Assembly: GCF_019334315.1 (NCBI RefSeq) | Contig: NZ_JAHWGL010000037.1 | Location: 1 to 40,792, forward strand | DNA length: 40,792 nucleotides | Source of the DNA: Hymenobacter profundi | GTDB taxonomy: Bacteria > Bacteroidota > Bacteroidia > Cytophagales > Hymenobacteraceae | Direction: 5' to 3' | Shown: positions 32,727 to 40,749 of the stretch, in pieces | How the letters are laid out: each line of letters opens with the position of its first letter | Numbering within the stretch: position 1 is the first letter of the stretch | Made by a program: the position numbers and the translations under genes | Notes under the pieces: model-generated | What the model saw: the letters and a program-made list of their open reading frames with translations, nothing else | Databases searched by the model: none | Told to the model about the DNA's origin: nothing

Positions 32727-32766
32727 CATACTGGCGCTCCGTTAAGCTTAACGGGGCGCCAGTATG
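32727..32766. terminator. Hairpin after the 331-residue protein gene
   Basis: Arms 32727-32746 and 32747-32766 are reverse complements with one or two mismatches, forming an almost perfect 40-bp palindrome centred on AAGCTT. There is no long T run, so termination is likely but not certain. Confidence 0.65.
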
Positions 32767-32828
32767 TTGTATCGGTTGACTATATACAGGTCATTTATTT
32801 TAATAACCTGACTACCGCAATTTCAGAA

Positions 32829-33860
32829 TTAATTAAGCGAGTACGTTTCCTGCAGGAATAAATGCAACCACGGAATGTCTATAAACATAAGAGCCGTGAG
32901 TAAAATGCAGAACAAAACAACGTACAGCATAAACCACTTCCGAGTATACAATTTTTCGGAGCCTTGCACCGGCGAATTCTGCAATAGCCCGAGGCGGAGG
33001 TACCAAGCAAATAGCAGCGCAAAGAACGGGAAGCTAATTAGCAGCTCTACCCGGTTTTTGATCAGAAAAATACCCAGGAAGAAAGCCGATGTAAGGGCAT
33101 AGAAGAACATCGAAATCAGCAGGCTGTGCTCGGTGTAGAACTTAAAGGAGCGACGGTACAGGCCGGCCAGCTCGGAGTTGCCGATGAGGCGGTACTCTGC
33201 GAAACGCTTGGTGGCCATCAGGAAAGCGCCGCCCATCCAATAAGCAATCAGAATGCTGGAGGGGGGTAGGCTCTGGAACAGATCGGCCCAATTGATGGTG
33301 CCGATGGTGAGAGCCGGCGCCACAATAAACCAGCCCAGCGCAAACCGAATAGGGTTGTTGATGGACTCGGATAGTACATCTAGGAACACCCGCTCCTTAG
33401 TGCGGAAGGGGCGCACGTTGTACATCACGCCCATGAACAGCAGAAAGGCCGCTACCAGCAAAAACTGCATAGAAATCTGGTAGGCCAGTGTGAGGCCCAC
33501 GGTGGCCAGTCCGGCCCACTCCAGATACACCAGCTTGGCACTCACCACGCGCACCACCGACGTGCGCTTTTTCTTGAGGGGGTGAAACTTGTCGAACTCG
33601 GCGTCTAGGTACTCGTTGATGACGTAGTTGGCCGAGGCTATCAGGCAGGTGCTCACAATGCCCAGCACCAGCTTCAGCACGAAAAGCGAGTCAAGACCTG
33701 GCCTGTAAATAAGCAGGGCGAACAGTACACCCGGCATCATGAAGACATTCTTAGCCCAGTTATCGGGTCGTGCAATGGCGATGTAGTCGCGTAGGCCCGC
33801 TGGCTGCAACGTAGTTGTCTCCTGACTGTCAGTGTCAGAAAGGATAAAAGTGTTTTCCAT
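32829..33860 (-). CDS. UbiA-family phosphoribosyltransferase, decaprenyl-phosphate phosphoribosyltransferase-like
   Basis: The 343-residue membrane protein has about 8-9 helices. The Mg-binding motif reads 'NEYLDAEFDKFHPLKKKR' (N82, D86, D90), which follows the N-x-x-x-D-x-x-x-D-x-x-H-P-x-K-x-x-R pattern of DPPR synthases, and not that of ubiquinone UbiA. A second block, 'ATKRFAEYRLIGNSELAG' with a following 'YRRSFKFYTEH', also matches this subfamily. The predicted reaction moves phosphoribose from PRPP to a polyprenyl phosphate. A HAD phosphatase gene lies 4 bp upstream on the same strand. In other bacteria HAD and UbiA domains are fused, so they probably work together. Confidence 0.87.
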   Translation of the reverse strand: MENTFILSDTDSQETTTLQPAGLRDYIAIARPDNWAKNVFMMPGVLFALLIYRPGLDSLFVLKLVLGIVSTCLIASANYVINEYLDAEFDKFHPLKKKRTSVVRVVSAKLVYLEWAGLATVGLTLAYQISMQFLLVAAFLLFMGVMYNVRPFRTKERVFLDVLSESINNPIRFALGWFIVAPALTIGTINWADLFQSLPPSSILIAYWMGGAFLMATKRFAEYRLIGNSELAGLYRRSFKFYTEHSLLISMFFYALTSAFFLGIFLIKNRVELLISFPFFALLFAWYLRLGLLQNSPVQGSEKLYTRKWFMLYVVLFCILLTALMFIDIPWLHLFLQETYSLN

Positions 33861-33864
33861 AAGT

Positions 33865-34524
33865 CTAGTTGGTGGAGGGGAACAACTGATTTTTCAGAGT
33901 GTGATAGAAATCGAATTGGGCAAACGGCTGTTTGTCCACGATGCGGTAGGGCATGTTGGCGCGCTCTGCACACACGCCATCTAACTCTTGCCGGTCGCCA
34001 ATGAACAGGCATTCTTCCGGTGCTACCTCTAGTTGCTGAGCAATGTAGAGCAGGCCTTCTGGGTTCGGCTTCATGCGGTCAATAAAGGGGTCGGTGGAGC
34101 TTACTACGATGTCAGCCTGCAAGCCCATTGCCGCCAGCTTGTCGTGCGCGGCGTAATCGGAGTAAATACCGATTTTAACCCCGCGCTGCCGTAGAGTCTC
34201 AAAAAAGGTCTGCGTGCCCGGATACACGCACTGCGCCAAATACCGATTGGGGCTGCGAAATATCCACTGCTCTACTGTGCGCTTAATTTTAGGAATGGAA
34301 TACCCGCCTTTTTCGGCGCACCACGTATACTGGGCATTTTCCAGATCGGGGCCAACAGCACCAGAGCGCTTTTCCCGCTCTGCCCGAAATTTGCTCAGAA
34401 TTAACAGTTCCTGCGCACGCCAGGGACGTAGTGCATAATAGCCTAACAGCGCATACAGCATCTTGCGGCGCAGACGGGACTGCTCATAGAGCGTCCCGTC
34501 TACATCGAATATAACTGCCTTCAC
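33865..34524 (-). CDS. HAD-family phosphatase
   Basis: The protein carries the HAD catalytic motifs: motif I 'VIFDVDGTLY' with nucleophile and acid/base Asp, motif II near 'GIYSDYAAHDKLA', and motif IV 'LFIGDRQELDG'. No ATG exists at the expected position: GTG at 34524 gives 219 residues starting one residue before the motif, and TTG at 34557 gives 230. I prefer GTG. It lies 4 bp upstream of the UbiA-type gene, so a joint role is likely: removal of the 5-phosphate from polyprenyl-phosphoribose, or a HAD partner of the kind fused to UbiA in other bacteria. The substrate is inference. Confidence 0.87.
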   Translation of the reverse strand: MKAVIFDVDGTLYEQSRLRRKMLYALLGYYALRPWRAQELLILSKFRAEREKRSGAVGPDLENAQYTWCAEKGGYSIPKIKRTVEQWIFRSPNRYLAQCVYPGTQTFFETLRQRGVKIGIYSDYAAHDKLAAMGLQADIVVSSTDPFIDRMKPNPEGLLYIAQQLEVAPEECLFIGDRQELDGVCAERANMPYRIVDKQPFAQFDFYHTLKNQLFPSTN

Positions 34525-34557
34525 TGTGGGTATCGTAGGTAGTAGATTTGTAGGCAA

Positions 34558-34855
34558 TGAACAGGCGGTTTTGTATGAATTGCGGATAATTTACGATTAT
34601 TGTCATAATACAGTTCAATATAAAAATAGCAACAATTATCTCCGTTTTGCATATTCCGAAGCCCTTATTGCTGAGCTGGACAGACGGCTTGGTAGGTGTG
34701 CATTCTGCGCCTATCGACTGCAAGCTGTCATTCTTCTACCTTTCAGCGGGTAGTAAATCGACGATCTACACACCCATTTTTTGCATATAACTCATATAAA
34801 ATATTACTCGTTTCAAGCAGAAATATTTATACCTGTATCCTCTGAGCATCGCTTC
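34558..34855. other. Divergent intergenic region between HAD and glycosyltransferase genes
   Basis: About 300 bases of AT-rich sequence have no convincing gene. TAGATTTG on plus at 34543-34550 matches the -7 consensus and could start a long leader for the glycosyltransferase gene, but it lies within the HAD start region. Confidence 0.4.
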
Positions 34856-36544
34856 ATGGCCATAAGCACTACTTTTTCTCCTACAACCAGCACTTATTTT
34901 TCCCGGCAGCGGTCTACCCACCGCGTGCTCAGTTGGCAGGTCGTTTTTTGGCTGCTATTGGGCTGTGGCGTGGCTCTTCGGCTGTTTCACTTCTTCGACA
35001 ACCGCTCGCTGTGGATTGATGAAGTGTACGTGGCCAATAGCCTGATTCGGATGGATTTCGGGCGGCTAGCGCAGCCTGAACTGGAATACGAGCAGAAAGC
35101 CCCCATTCTGTTTCTGTGGCTCTGCCGCTTGTCGGTGCTGCTCTTTGGTAAGCAGGAAATGGCGTTGCGACTGGTTCCGCTGCTCTGTTCGCTGGGTGCT
35201 TTGGCGCTGTTTGTACCGGTCAGCCGCCGGGTACTGTCGCCGCTGGGTGCGGCTGTGGCCATGGGCATGCTCGCGCTGGCACCCCCGCTGGTGTACCATA
35301 GCGTCGAAATCAAGCAGTATAGCGCCGAGCTGCTGGCTACCGTTGTAGCCTTATATCTTTACCTGCGTTTTTATACGGCGCAGCAATGGCGGCCATTGCT
35401 GCTGTGGGCCGTGGGTGGGGCGGCGCTGGTGTGGTTTTCCTACGCCAGCATCTTTATACTGATGGCCATTGCCGGTGCCCTAAGCCTATGGCACTTGTGG
35501 CACCGCGACTGGCCGCGCTTCTGGCGACAGTTGGTGCCATTTACCGCTTGGCTGCTCAGCTTCGCGCTCAACTATTTGCTCTTCACGGGCCGCTATACTG
35601 AGTCGGGCTGGCTGGTGTATTGGTTTGAAACGCTGGACGCCTTTATGCCCGTAGCCGCTACGCGGGCTGCTGTGCGGTGGCCTTTCTACCAGCTCTACAT
35701 GGCGCTGGACTACCCCCTTGGTCTGCTGCTAGACCTGCGCACCCTTGGCAGCACGCTGCCGCGCCTGGTGTTGCGCCTCGTGCCGCTGGGGTGTTTGGCG
35801 GTGGGTGCTTTTGTGCTTTTTCGGCGGCAGCGGCAACTGTTTCTGGTGTTGCTGTTTGCCATTCTGCTCACGGTGGTTGCCTCGGCGCTACGCAAGTATC
35901 CGGTGTATGAGCGTCTGATTGTATTTCTGGCGCCGGTGTTTATTCTGTTTATTGCCAGTGGCTGCGCGGCTATTGGGAATCGTGTGAAAGCGAGTTGGCA
36001 GTGGGTGCTACCTCTGCTGCTGCTGTTGCCGCCATTAGCGGCTTCGGCCCGCCAGCTAGCCGACCCAGGATTGTTTGGCGGCTATAAGAAATCGTACTTC
36101 CGGGAGGCTTTTCAGTTCATAAATGACCGGTATCAGCCCGGCGATGTGGTGTACTTGAACTGGAACCACGTGCCGCCTTACCGCTATTATAAGCTCGCCT
36201 ACCCTTTGAAATATAACGCCGTACTGGGCCACGACTACCGGCCGGCTTCGCGCAGCATTCCTACCTACATCGATAAAACAGCTGATGAGTTTGCCGCTGC
36301 CACCCAGGGCCACCGGGGTTGGCTGGTGTACGATGAGCTGTACAAGGGTACTATTGGCGACTACGATGGCAAGCCCGCCTGGTACTACTTAGAAAGCGAC
36401 ACCGTACTGTTTCAGCGGCTCAACCGCCGTATCATGACGACCACTCACCGGCCGCGGCAGGCCTCCTACCAGATGCGTACTACGCACGCAAACCTGTTTG
36501 GCCTACCCCGCCGCCGCTCTACCCCCCATGTACAGCAAAACTGA
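34856..36544 (+). CDS. Membrane glycosyltransferase, GT-C fold (GT39/ArnT-like)
   Basis: This 562-residue protein has about 10-12 hydrophobic helices, the first at residues 28-45. It has the catalytic acidic pair in 'SLWIDEVYVAN' (Asp55-Glu56) in the first periplasmic loop, as in GT-C enzymes of the PMT_2 type that transfer sugar from a polyprenyl phosphate to lipid, protein or glycan. A C-terminal soluble domain has 'PGDVVYLNWNHVPPYRYY'. The donor and acceptor are unknown. Its divergence from the UbiA/HAD pair suggests it may use the polyprenyl-phospho-sugar they make. I chose the ATG at 34856; a TTG at 34781 would add 25 residues. The last 17 bases overlap the next gene. Confidence 0.85.
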   Translation: MAISTTFSPTTSTYFSRQRSTHRVLSWQVVFWLLLGCGVALRLFHFFDNRSLWIDEVYVANSLIRMDFGRLAQPELEYEQKAPILFLWLCRLSVLLFGKQEMALRLVPLLCSLGALALFVPVSRRVLSPLGAAVAMGMLALAPPLVYHSVEIKQYSAELLATVVALYLYLRFYTAQQWRPLLLWAVGGAALVWFSYASIFILMAIAGALSLWHLWHRDWPRFWRQLVPFTAWLLSFALNYLLFTGRYTESGWLVYWFETLDAFMPVAATRAAVRWPFYQLYMALDYPLGLLLDLRTLGSTLPRLVLRLVPLGCLAVGAFVLFRRQRQLFLVLLFAILLTVVASALRKYPVYERLIVFLAPVFILFIASGCAAIGNRVKASWQWVLPLLLLLPPLAASARQLADPGLFGGYKKSYFREAFQFINDRYQPGDVVYLNWNHVPPYRYYKLAYPLKYNAVLGHDYRPASRSIPTYIDKTADEFAAATQGHRGWLVYDELYKGTIGDYDGKPAWYYLESDTVLFQRLNRRIMTTTHRPRQASYQMRTTHANLFGLPRRRSTPHVQQN

Positions 36545-36989
36545 AGTTACGCAGCTCCGGCAGGCTTTCTGGACCACCTTTGGGCAATACATGGCCCCGG
36601 TTCCGTCGGCCGAAGGGCTGCCTACCAACTGGATCAACTACAAAACCGGCCTGAAGCACGTCTACTTCCGCATGCACGCCGACGGCCGCCGGGCCAGCAT
36701 TGGCATTGAGCTTACCCACCCAGATGCCGGCATCCGGGAGCTGTTTTACGAGCAATTGAAGGAGGTGCGCCGGTGGCTGGAGGAAGCCACCGGCGAAGCC
36801 TGGACCTGGGAGCCCGCAACGCAGGACGCCAACGGCCAGCCTATAGCACGCATCTATCAGGAGCTGACGCCCGTCAACCTGTTCAACCGCGACGACTGGC
36901 CCCGACTGATTTCCTTCTTCAAACCGCGTCTGGTAGCCCTAGACGAGTTCTGGAGCACTGCGCAGTACGCCTTCGACGACTTGCGGTGA
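36528..36989 (+). CDS. DUF4268 domain protein
   Basis: The 153-residue protein starts MYSKTEVTQLRQAFWTTFGQ and contains 'NWINYKTGLKHVYFRMHADG', 'IELTHPD' and 'LFNRDDWPRLISFFKPRLVA', which match the DUF4268 family (PF14088) common in Bacteroidota. It has no signal peptide. DUF4268 also occurs as a domain in proteins annotated in DNA restriction or repair contexts, but its function is not established. The start ATG is chosen over an in-frame ATG 30 bases earlier. It overlaps the glycosyltransferase gene by 17 bp, so translation may be coupled, although the products appear unrelated. A HIRAN protein gene lies convergently just downstream. Confidence 0.85.
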   Translation: MYSKTEVTQLRQAFWTTFGQYMAPVPSAEGLPTNWINYKTGLKHVYFRMHADGRRASIGIELTHPDAGIRELFYEQLKEVRRWLEEATGEAWTWEPATQDANGQPIARIYQELTPVNLFNRDDWPRLISFFKPRLVALDEFWSTAQYAFDDLR

Positions 36990-36999
36990 GGCACTACAC

Positions 37000-37344
37000 C
37001 TATTGAATGGGTAGGACTACTTCCATTTCCAGGTACAGCCACTCGTCTTCCCAGGCTTTGTGGGTGAGGCGGCCAGCCAGCGCGAAATCGGCGTCGAGAA
37101 GGCGGGCTACGGTTTCGTTGCGGCCTTCGGGGAGGTAGCCGAGCCACATCGGCTCGGGGCCGGCCGTGTACACGCGCACGGCCCAGTCGTCGTAAGAGCT
37201 ATCGGCTTCGCGTTCCAGCGTCAGGGCCTGGCCTAGCTGTAGCTGCGGCTCGTAGGCCTTTAGCCCCTCGCGGTGGGAGGTGCCGGCAATCAGGCATTCA
37301 AGCAAAACCAAGGGCGAAGCAGGGGTAGCAGGTGCGGCAGCCAT
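37000..37344 (-). CDS. Stand-alone HIRAN domain protein
   Basis: This 114-residue protein is mostly one HIRAN domain (PF08797). The pattern 'GTSHREGLKAYEPQLQLGQ', 'LTLEREADSSYDDWAVRVY' and 'MWLGYLPEGRNETVARLLDA' follows the family G-T-x-x-Y/H, L-x-R-E-x-D-N-x-Y-D-x-x-A-V-x-V-Y, and G-Y-L-P. In larger proteins (HLTF/Rad5 helicases) HIRAN binds the 3' end of single-stranded DNA. Small stand-alone versions are found in bacteria without known role. It is convergent with the DUF4268 gene, with only 10 bases between the stops. Confidence 0.87.
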   Translation of the reverse strand: MAAAPATPASPLVLLECLIAGTSHREGLKAYEPQLQLGQALTLEREADSSYDDWAVRVYTAGPEPMWLGYLPEGRNETVARLLDADFALAGRLTHKAWEDEWLYLEMEVVLPIQ

Positions 37345-37432
37345 AGAGGTCAGATCAAATAAATGGATGGGCTAATATAGGCGGATGCTGGGAAGTACAG
37401 CCACGCCAACTTCCCCAACGCCCATTCAAACG

Positions 37433-38665
37433 TTATTTAAACGCTTGAATCCCCGTAATATCCGCCCCCGTTATCAGCAGGTGAATATCGTGCGTGCCCT
37501 CGTAGGTAATTACTGATTCCAGGTTCATCATGTGGCGCATGATGGGGTACTCGCCCGTGATGCCCATGCCGCCGTGGATCTGGCGGGCCTCGCGGGCTAC
37601 CTCCAACGCCATGTGCACGCTGTTGCGCTTGGCCATGCTGATTTGTGCTGACGTGGCCTTGCCTTCGTTTTTGAGCACGCCCAGGCGCCAGGCCATCAAT
37701 TGGGCTTTGGTAATCTCGGTGAGCATTTCGGCCAGCTTGCGCTGCTGCAACTGGAAGCCACCGATGGGCTTGCCAAACTGCTCGCGCTCCAAAGAGTACT
37801 TCAGAGCCGACTCATAGCAATCAATAGCCGCGCCAATGGCACCCCAGGCAATACCGAAACGGGCCGAGTCGAGGCAGGAGAGCGGGCCTTTGAGGCCTTC
37901 CACGTTCGGCAGCACGTTTTCTTTGGGGATGCGCACATTGTCGAACACCAGCTCGCCGGTGCAGGAGGCGCGCAGGCTCCATTTGTTATGGATTTCGGGG
38001 GTAGTGAAGCCTTCCATGCCGCGCTCCACAATCACGCCTTTGATGCGGCCTTCCTCGTTTTTGGCCCACACCACGGCCACCTGGCACTCTGGCGAGTTGC
38101 TGATCCAGAGCTTGGCCCCGTTTAGTAGGTAGTAGTCGCCTTTGTCTTCCAACTTCGTGACCATACCGCCGGGGTTGGAGCCGTGGTCGGGTTCCGTCAG
38201 GCCGAAGCAGCCCAGCCATTCGCCCGAGGCCAGCTTGGGTAGGAACTTCTGCTTCTGCTCTTCCGAACCGTATTGGTAAATCGGGAACATCACCAACGAG
38301 CCCTGCACCGAGGCCGTGGAGCGCATCCCCGAGTCGCCGCGCTCGATTTCCTGCATAATCAGGCCGTAGCTGATATAATCGAGGCCACCGCCGCCGTACT
38401 CCGTGGGGATGGTAGGGCCGAAGGCACCTACCTCGCCAAACTCGCGTACGATTTCGGAGGGAAAATGCGCCTCCTGCGCCCAGCGCTCGATATTGGGCGA
38501 AATCTCCCGCTTCACAAAGTCCCGAATGGTCTGGCGAATGAGCTTGTGCTCCTCTGTGAGCAACCCATCGAGGTCGAAATAGTCGGTGAAGCCAGCAGCA
38601 TTGGTGGAGCCGTGGGCGCGGTCGGCTTTCTTTTGGGGCGAGAGGATATCGGCTTGGGAAGACAT
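37433..38665 (-). CDS. Glutaryl-CoA dehydrogenase (acyl-CoA dehydrogenase family)
   Basis: The enzyme converts glutaryl-CoA to crotonyl-CoA and CO2 in lysine and tryptophan breakdown. It is a 410-residue protein with the GCDH-specific sequences: 'GMRSTASVQGSLVM' with Arg115 at the glutaryl-binding position, 'CFGLTEPDHGSNPGGM' in the FAD site, 'KWSLRASCTGELVFDNV', and the C-terminal 'YEGTHDIHLLITGADITGIQ' with catalytic Glu389. It closely resembles human GCDH at these sites. The N-terminal 30 residues are extra. The start ATG at 38665 is 27 bp from a promoter-like element. The gene is alone and divergent from the permease gene at 38822. Confidence 0.93.
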   Translation of the reverse strand: MSSQADILSPQKKADRAHGSTNAAGFTDYFDLDGLLTEEHKLIRQTIRDFVKREISPNIERWAQEAHFPSEIVREFGEVGAFGPTIPTEYGGGGLDYISYGLIMQEIERGDSGMRSTASVQGSLVMFPIYQYGSEEQKQKFLPKLASGEWLGCFGLTEPDHGSNPGGMVTKLEDKGDYYLLNGAKLWISNSPECQVAVVWAKNEEGRIKGVIVERGMEGFTTPEIHNKWSLRASCTGELVFDNVRIPKENVLPNVEGLKGPLSCLDSARFGIAWGAIGAAIDCYESALKYSLEREQFGKPIGGFQLQQRKLAEMLTEITKAQLMAWRLGVLKNEGKATSAQISMAKRNSVHMALEVAREARQIHGGMGITGEYPIMRHMMNLESVITYEGTHDIHLLITGADITGIQAFK

Positions 38666-38691
38666 AGACTAGCGGGGTGGGGTTTAGTTGT

Positions 38692-38719
38692 CAAATATAA
38701 GCAATTGCGAAGGGGCAAA
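38692..38719 (-). promoter_or_regulatory. Candidate promoter of the glutaryl-CoA dehydrogenase gene
   Basis: On the minus strand TTTG (38719-38716), a 16-bp spacer and TATATTTG (38699-38692) fit the consensus, with the spacer one base short. The predicted leader is about 20 nt. Confidence 0.55.
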
Positions 38720-38821
38720 TTGTTCCCGTAAACCAAGCAGGAAGCAAGTGCCGGCCGAGCTTTTCCCACCTTTTACCCGCCTACCCCCGTACACCTTCTA
38801 TCCCCTCCTACGCTATACCCG

Positions 38822-40558
38822 ATGAGCCACGAGAAAAAACTAAACGAATTGGAAGCCACTGCTATCTGTGGCAACGACATATCCTCTTCCTGCCTATACG
38901 TGTCGGCATTGGCTATTGCGTATGCGGGCCAATACGCGTGGGTAGCTCTGCTGATTGTAGGAGGCGTGCTGTTTTTATTCCGTCGCATTTATGGCGAGGT
39001 CGTGGGCGCCCTACCCCTCAATGGGGGCGCCTACAACGTGCTCCTGAACACTACCAGCAAGCGCAACGCGGCCGTGGCCGCCTGTCTCACTATCTTGTCT
39101 TACATGGCTACGGCCGTTATTTCGGCCTCCGAGGCTATGCACTACCTGCACACGCTTTGGCACGGCCTACCTATCATCACGGCCACGGTGCTGCTGTTGG
39201 GTTTCTTTCTACTACTCACCATCCTAGGCATTTCTGAGTCGGCGGTGGTGGCTGTGGGCATTTTTGTGCTGCATTTGTTCTCACTCACCTTGCTGGTGGG
39301 CGTCACAGGGTGGTATTTGTTTACGCATGGGCTGAGCACTTTAGTTGAAAACTGGCACATGCCATTGCAAGGGAGCCTCTCATCGGCGCTTTTCCTGGGT
39401 TTCAGCGCGGCTATGCTGGGCATTTCGGGCTTTGAAAGCTCGGCCAACTTTGTGGAGGAGCAAGCTGAGGGCGTATTTCAGAAAACGCTGCGCAATATGT
39501 GGGTGGTGGTTACGGTGTTCAACCCCCTGCTGGCCTTGCTGGCCGTGGCTGCGCTGCCGCTAGGCGAGGTGGGTGAGCACACTGAAACTTTGCTTTCCTA
39601 CCTTGGCACCACTACTGGCGGCCCTTGGCTGGCTACCCTTATTTCGGTGGATGCCGTGGCGGTGCTCAGCGGTGCCGTGCTCACCAGTTTTGTGGGCGTG
39701 AGCGGACTGATGAAGCGCATGGCCCTGGACCGCATCCTACCCCAGTTCTTTCTGAAAGAAAACAAGCGCCAAAGCAACTACATCATCCTCATTACCTTCT
39801 TTCTGCTGTGTATATCGGTTCTGCTGATTACGAACGGCGAGTTGGGGCCGCTGGCGGGCGTATACACCATTTCGTTCCTGTCGGTAATGGCCTTTTTCGC
39901 GTTGGGTAACTTCCTGCTCAAGCGCAAGCGGCCCAACCTACCCCGGCCGGTGTACGCAGGTGTCGTTACGGTGGCGCTGGCGCTGGTGGGCGTTGTCACG
40001 GCGCTGTACGGCAACATCCGCATCCGGCCCGATTACTTAGTGGTTTTCCTGCAATACTTCGTGCCATCCATGCTAGTGGTGGCGGCCATGCTGAATCGCA
40101 CGGCCATTCTAAACCTTATTCTAGCCGGCGCCGAGTCGTTTGCCAAACACTCGCCCCGCGTTTCGCGCCTCACGCAGGTTACCATTAAGCGGCAGCTACA
40201 CGAGCTAAATCGCCAGGAATTCGTATTCTTCACCAAGGGCGACAACGTATCGAACCTCAACAAAGTCATGTCCTACGTGGTCGAAAACGAGTTTACCAAC
40301 CGTCTTAAAATTGTGACGCTGCTACGCGAGGGCGAAACATTTTCCCAGGATTTGCTCCGCGATATTAAAGTGTTAGACCGTGCCTACGAGGAAATCGTGA
40401 TTGACTTTGTACCGCTCAAAGGCCAGTTCGGACCCGCCCTCATCGACCAGCTCTCGCAGGAGTGGAACATCCCCAAAAACTTCATGTTTATCGGCTCCCC
40501 CGGCGACCGGTTCCCCTACCAGATTTCTGAGTTGGGCGGCGTGCGCTTGATTATCTGA
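38822..40558 (+). CDS. APC-superfamily amino acid permease with C-terminal soluble domain
   Basis: The 578-residue membrane protein has about 12 helices. The N-terminal part holds 'ATAICGNDISSSCLYVSALA' in the first helix and 'GGAYNVLLNTTSKRNAAVAA', which are typical of APC amino acid transporters. A large C-terminal cytoplasmic domain starts near residue 450, with 'RQLHELNRQEFVFFTKGDNV' and 'FVPLKGQFGPALIDQLSQEW'. This region may regulate transport and has a USP-like or regulatory flavour, but I do not assign it. The start ATG at 38822 is the only strong one. Substrate is unknown. Confidence 0.87.
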   Translation: MSHEKKLNELEATAICGNDISSSCLYVSALAIAYAGQYAWVALLIVGGVLFLFRRIYGEVVGALPLNGGAYNVLLNTTSKRNAAVAACLTILSYMATAVISASEAMHYLHTLWHGLPIITATVLLLGFFLLLTILGISESAVVAVGIFVLHLFSLTLLVGVTGWYLFTHGLSTLVENWHMPLQGSLSSALFLGFSAAMLGISGFESSANFVEEQAEGVFQKTLRNMWVVVTVFNPLLALLAVAALPLGEVGEHTETLLSYLGTTTGGPWLATLISVDAVAVLSGAVLTSFVGVSGLMKRMALDRILPQFFLKENKRQSNYIILITFFLLCISVLLITNGELGPLAGVYTISFLSVMAFFALGNFLLKRKRPNLPRPVYAGVVTVALALVGVVTALYGNIRIRPDYLVVFLQYFVPSMLVVAAMLNRTAILNLILAGAESFAKHSPRVSRLTQVTIKRQLHELNRQEFVFFTKGDNVSNLNKVMSYVVENEFTNRLKIVTLLREGETFSQDLLRDIKVLDRAYEEIVIDFVPLKGQFGPALIDQLSQEWNIPKNFMFIGSPGDRFPYQISELGGVRLII

Positions 40559-40749
40559 ACCACGGATTCGCTCGGATTTATCGGATGACACGAATTTTGT
40601 GGACGATTCCTCCAACTTATCACCGTACAGGAGACAACAAAAAAGCCTCGCAAACTGCGAGGCTTTTTTGTTGATAATGGGCGCTTTTTCGGAAAGGAAA
40701 ACCGTCCACAAAATTCGTGTCATCCGATAAAGCCGAGCGAATCCGTGGT
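40559..40749. repeat. Long inverted repeat, 47-bp arms (family C)
   Basis: The left arm 40559-40605 and right arm 40703-40749 are reverse complements over 47 bp with one mismatch. The arms share the ACGGATTCGCTCGG and GACACGAATTTTGTGG themes and enclose an ordinary terminator. It abuts the permease stop on one side and the beta-barrel stop on the other. Confidence 0.9.
40635..40673. terminator. Bidirectional terminator inside family C repeat
   Basis: A 17-bp perfect stem (40635-40651 with 40657-40673) with a 5-nt loop and A and T runs on both sides terminates the permease transcript and the converging minus-strand gene. Confidence 0.85.

Noticed and set aside
34484..34753. Small frames on both strands between the HAD and glycosyltransferase genes
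   Set aside because: They have no start context, no similarity and overlap the HAD start. The region is AT-rich and fits a divergent promoter region better.
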